Shown: positions 12,467 through 12,535 of the stretch, one piece after another | How positions within the stretch are numbered: the stretch's first letter is position 1 | Layout of the letters: each line of letters opens with the position of its first letter | NCBI GenBank assembly: GCA_021796315.1 | Contig: JAJYOH010000110.1 | Coordinates: forward strand, 1 to 12,535 | DNA: 12,535 nucleotides | Direction: 5' to 3' | Origin: Chloroflexota bacterium | GTDB taxonomy: Bacteria > Chloroflexota > Anaerolineae > Anaerolineales > Villigracilaceae | The notes under the pieces: generated by a model | Told to the model about the DNA's origin: nothing | The model's input: only the letters and a program-made list of their open reading frames with translations | Databases searched by the model: none | Position numbers and translations under genes: made by a program

Positions 12467-12535
12467 ATGCCTGAAACAAAACAATTAACGTTACCCATTA
12501 CCGGCATGTATTGTGCCAATTGCGTCTCGACCATC
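12467..12535 (+). CDS. copA: Cu(I)-translocating P1B-type ATPase, 5' end only
   Basis: The first 23 codons (MPETKQLTLPITGMYCANCV...) run off the window. GMYCANC is the MxCxxC metal-binding loop of an N-terminal HMA domain (Cys16, Cys19), the usual beginning of copper-exporting P-type ATPases. The position after csoR and copZ makes CopA by far the likeliest product. A longer mercury-type reductase or another HMA protein cannot be excluded from 23 residues. Only weak GAG sequence precedes the ATG, so its translation may depend on the structured spacer upstream. Confidence 0.75.
   Translation, partial: MPETKQLTLPITGMYCANCVSTI

Overview
The window most likely comes from a Chloroflexota bacterium of the Anaerolineae type. 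This is inferred from gene content: a lipoprotein-type copper nitrite reductase with an extra cupredoxin domain, several Thr/Pro-rich lipoproteins, a GT-C style membrane protein and mid-GC base composition. There is no rRNA, tRNA or marker gene to confirm it. No CRISPR array or phage module is visible.

Layout, left to right. (1) 1-1029 is the 3' part of an ISKra4-like transposase gene. It carries an exact 95-bp direct duplication (1-95 = 362-456) that either broke the gene or is an assembly artefact. (2) 1030-5703 is a minus-strand block. Read in the direction of transcription it holds an SGNH hydrolase, a lipoprotein (4-bp ATGA overlap), an atypical SDR/epimerase and a 12-TM-like GT-C glycosyltransferase candidate. 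A ~85-bp sequence with a 22-bp invariant core occurs three times in the same orientation, each time at or just past the 3' end of one of these genes. (3) 5758-6789 is a plus-strand lipoprotein with a duplicated Trp-Pro-Asp/Cys domain. It ends at a perfect 15-bp bidirectional terminator. (4) 6852-9418, minus strand, is a nitrogen-oxide module. It contains a Crp/Fnr-type regulator closed by two tandem terminators, then a CVGC redox-disulfide (DUF1858-like) small protein overlapping nirK by 17 bp. A TTGCG-N4-CGCAA palindrome sits where a class II Crp/Fnr activator would bind. (5) 9460-12535, plus strand, is a copper-homeostasis operon: CsoR under a consensus-like promoter with a CsoR-type operator at the start site, a polytopic membrane protein fused to a subtilisin-family (S8) protease, a CopZ-like chaperone, an interleaved inverted-repeat (pseudoknot-like) spacer, and the first 23 codons of a CopA-like Cu(I) ATPase.

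How it fits together. The regulator and CsoR genes are divergent, so respiratory control of a copper enzyme (NirK, three copper sites per subunit by motif) sits back to back with copper sensing, chaperoning and export. The most unusual part is the membrane-anchored subtilase placed inside the CsoR-copZ-copA operon. Three genes that begin transcription units (SGNH, the DUF1858-like gene, the Crp-type gene) lack a Shine-Dalgarno sequence and have a -10-like hexamer 6-9 nt before an ATG, which suggests leaderless transcripts.
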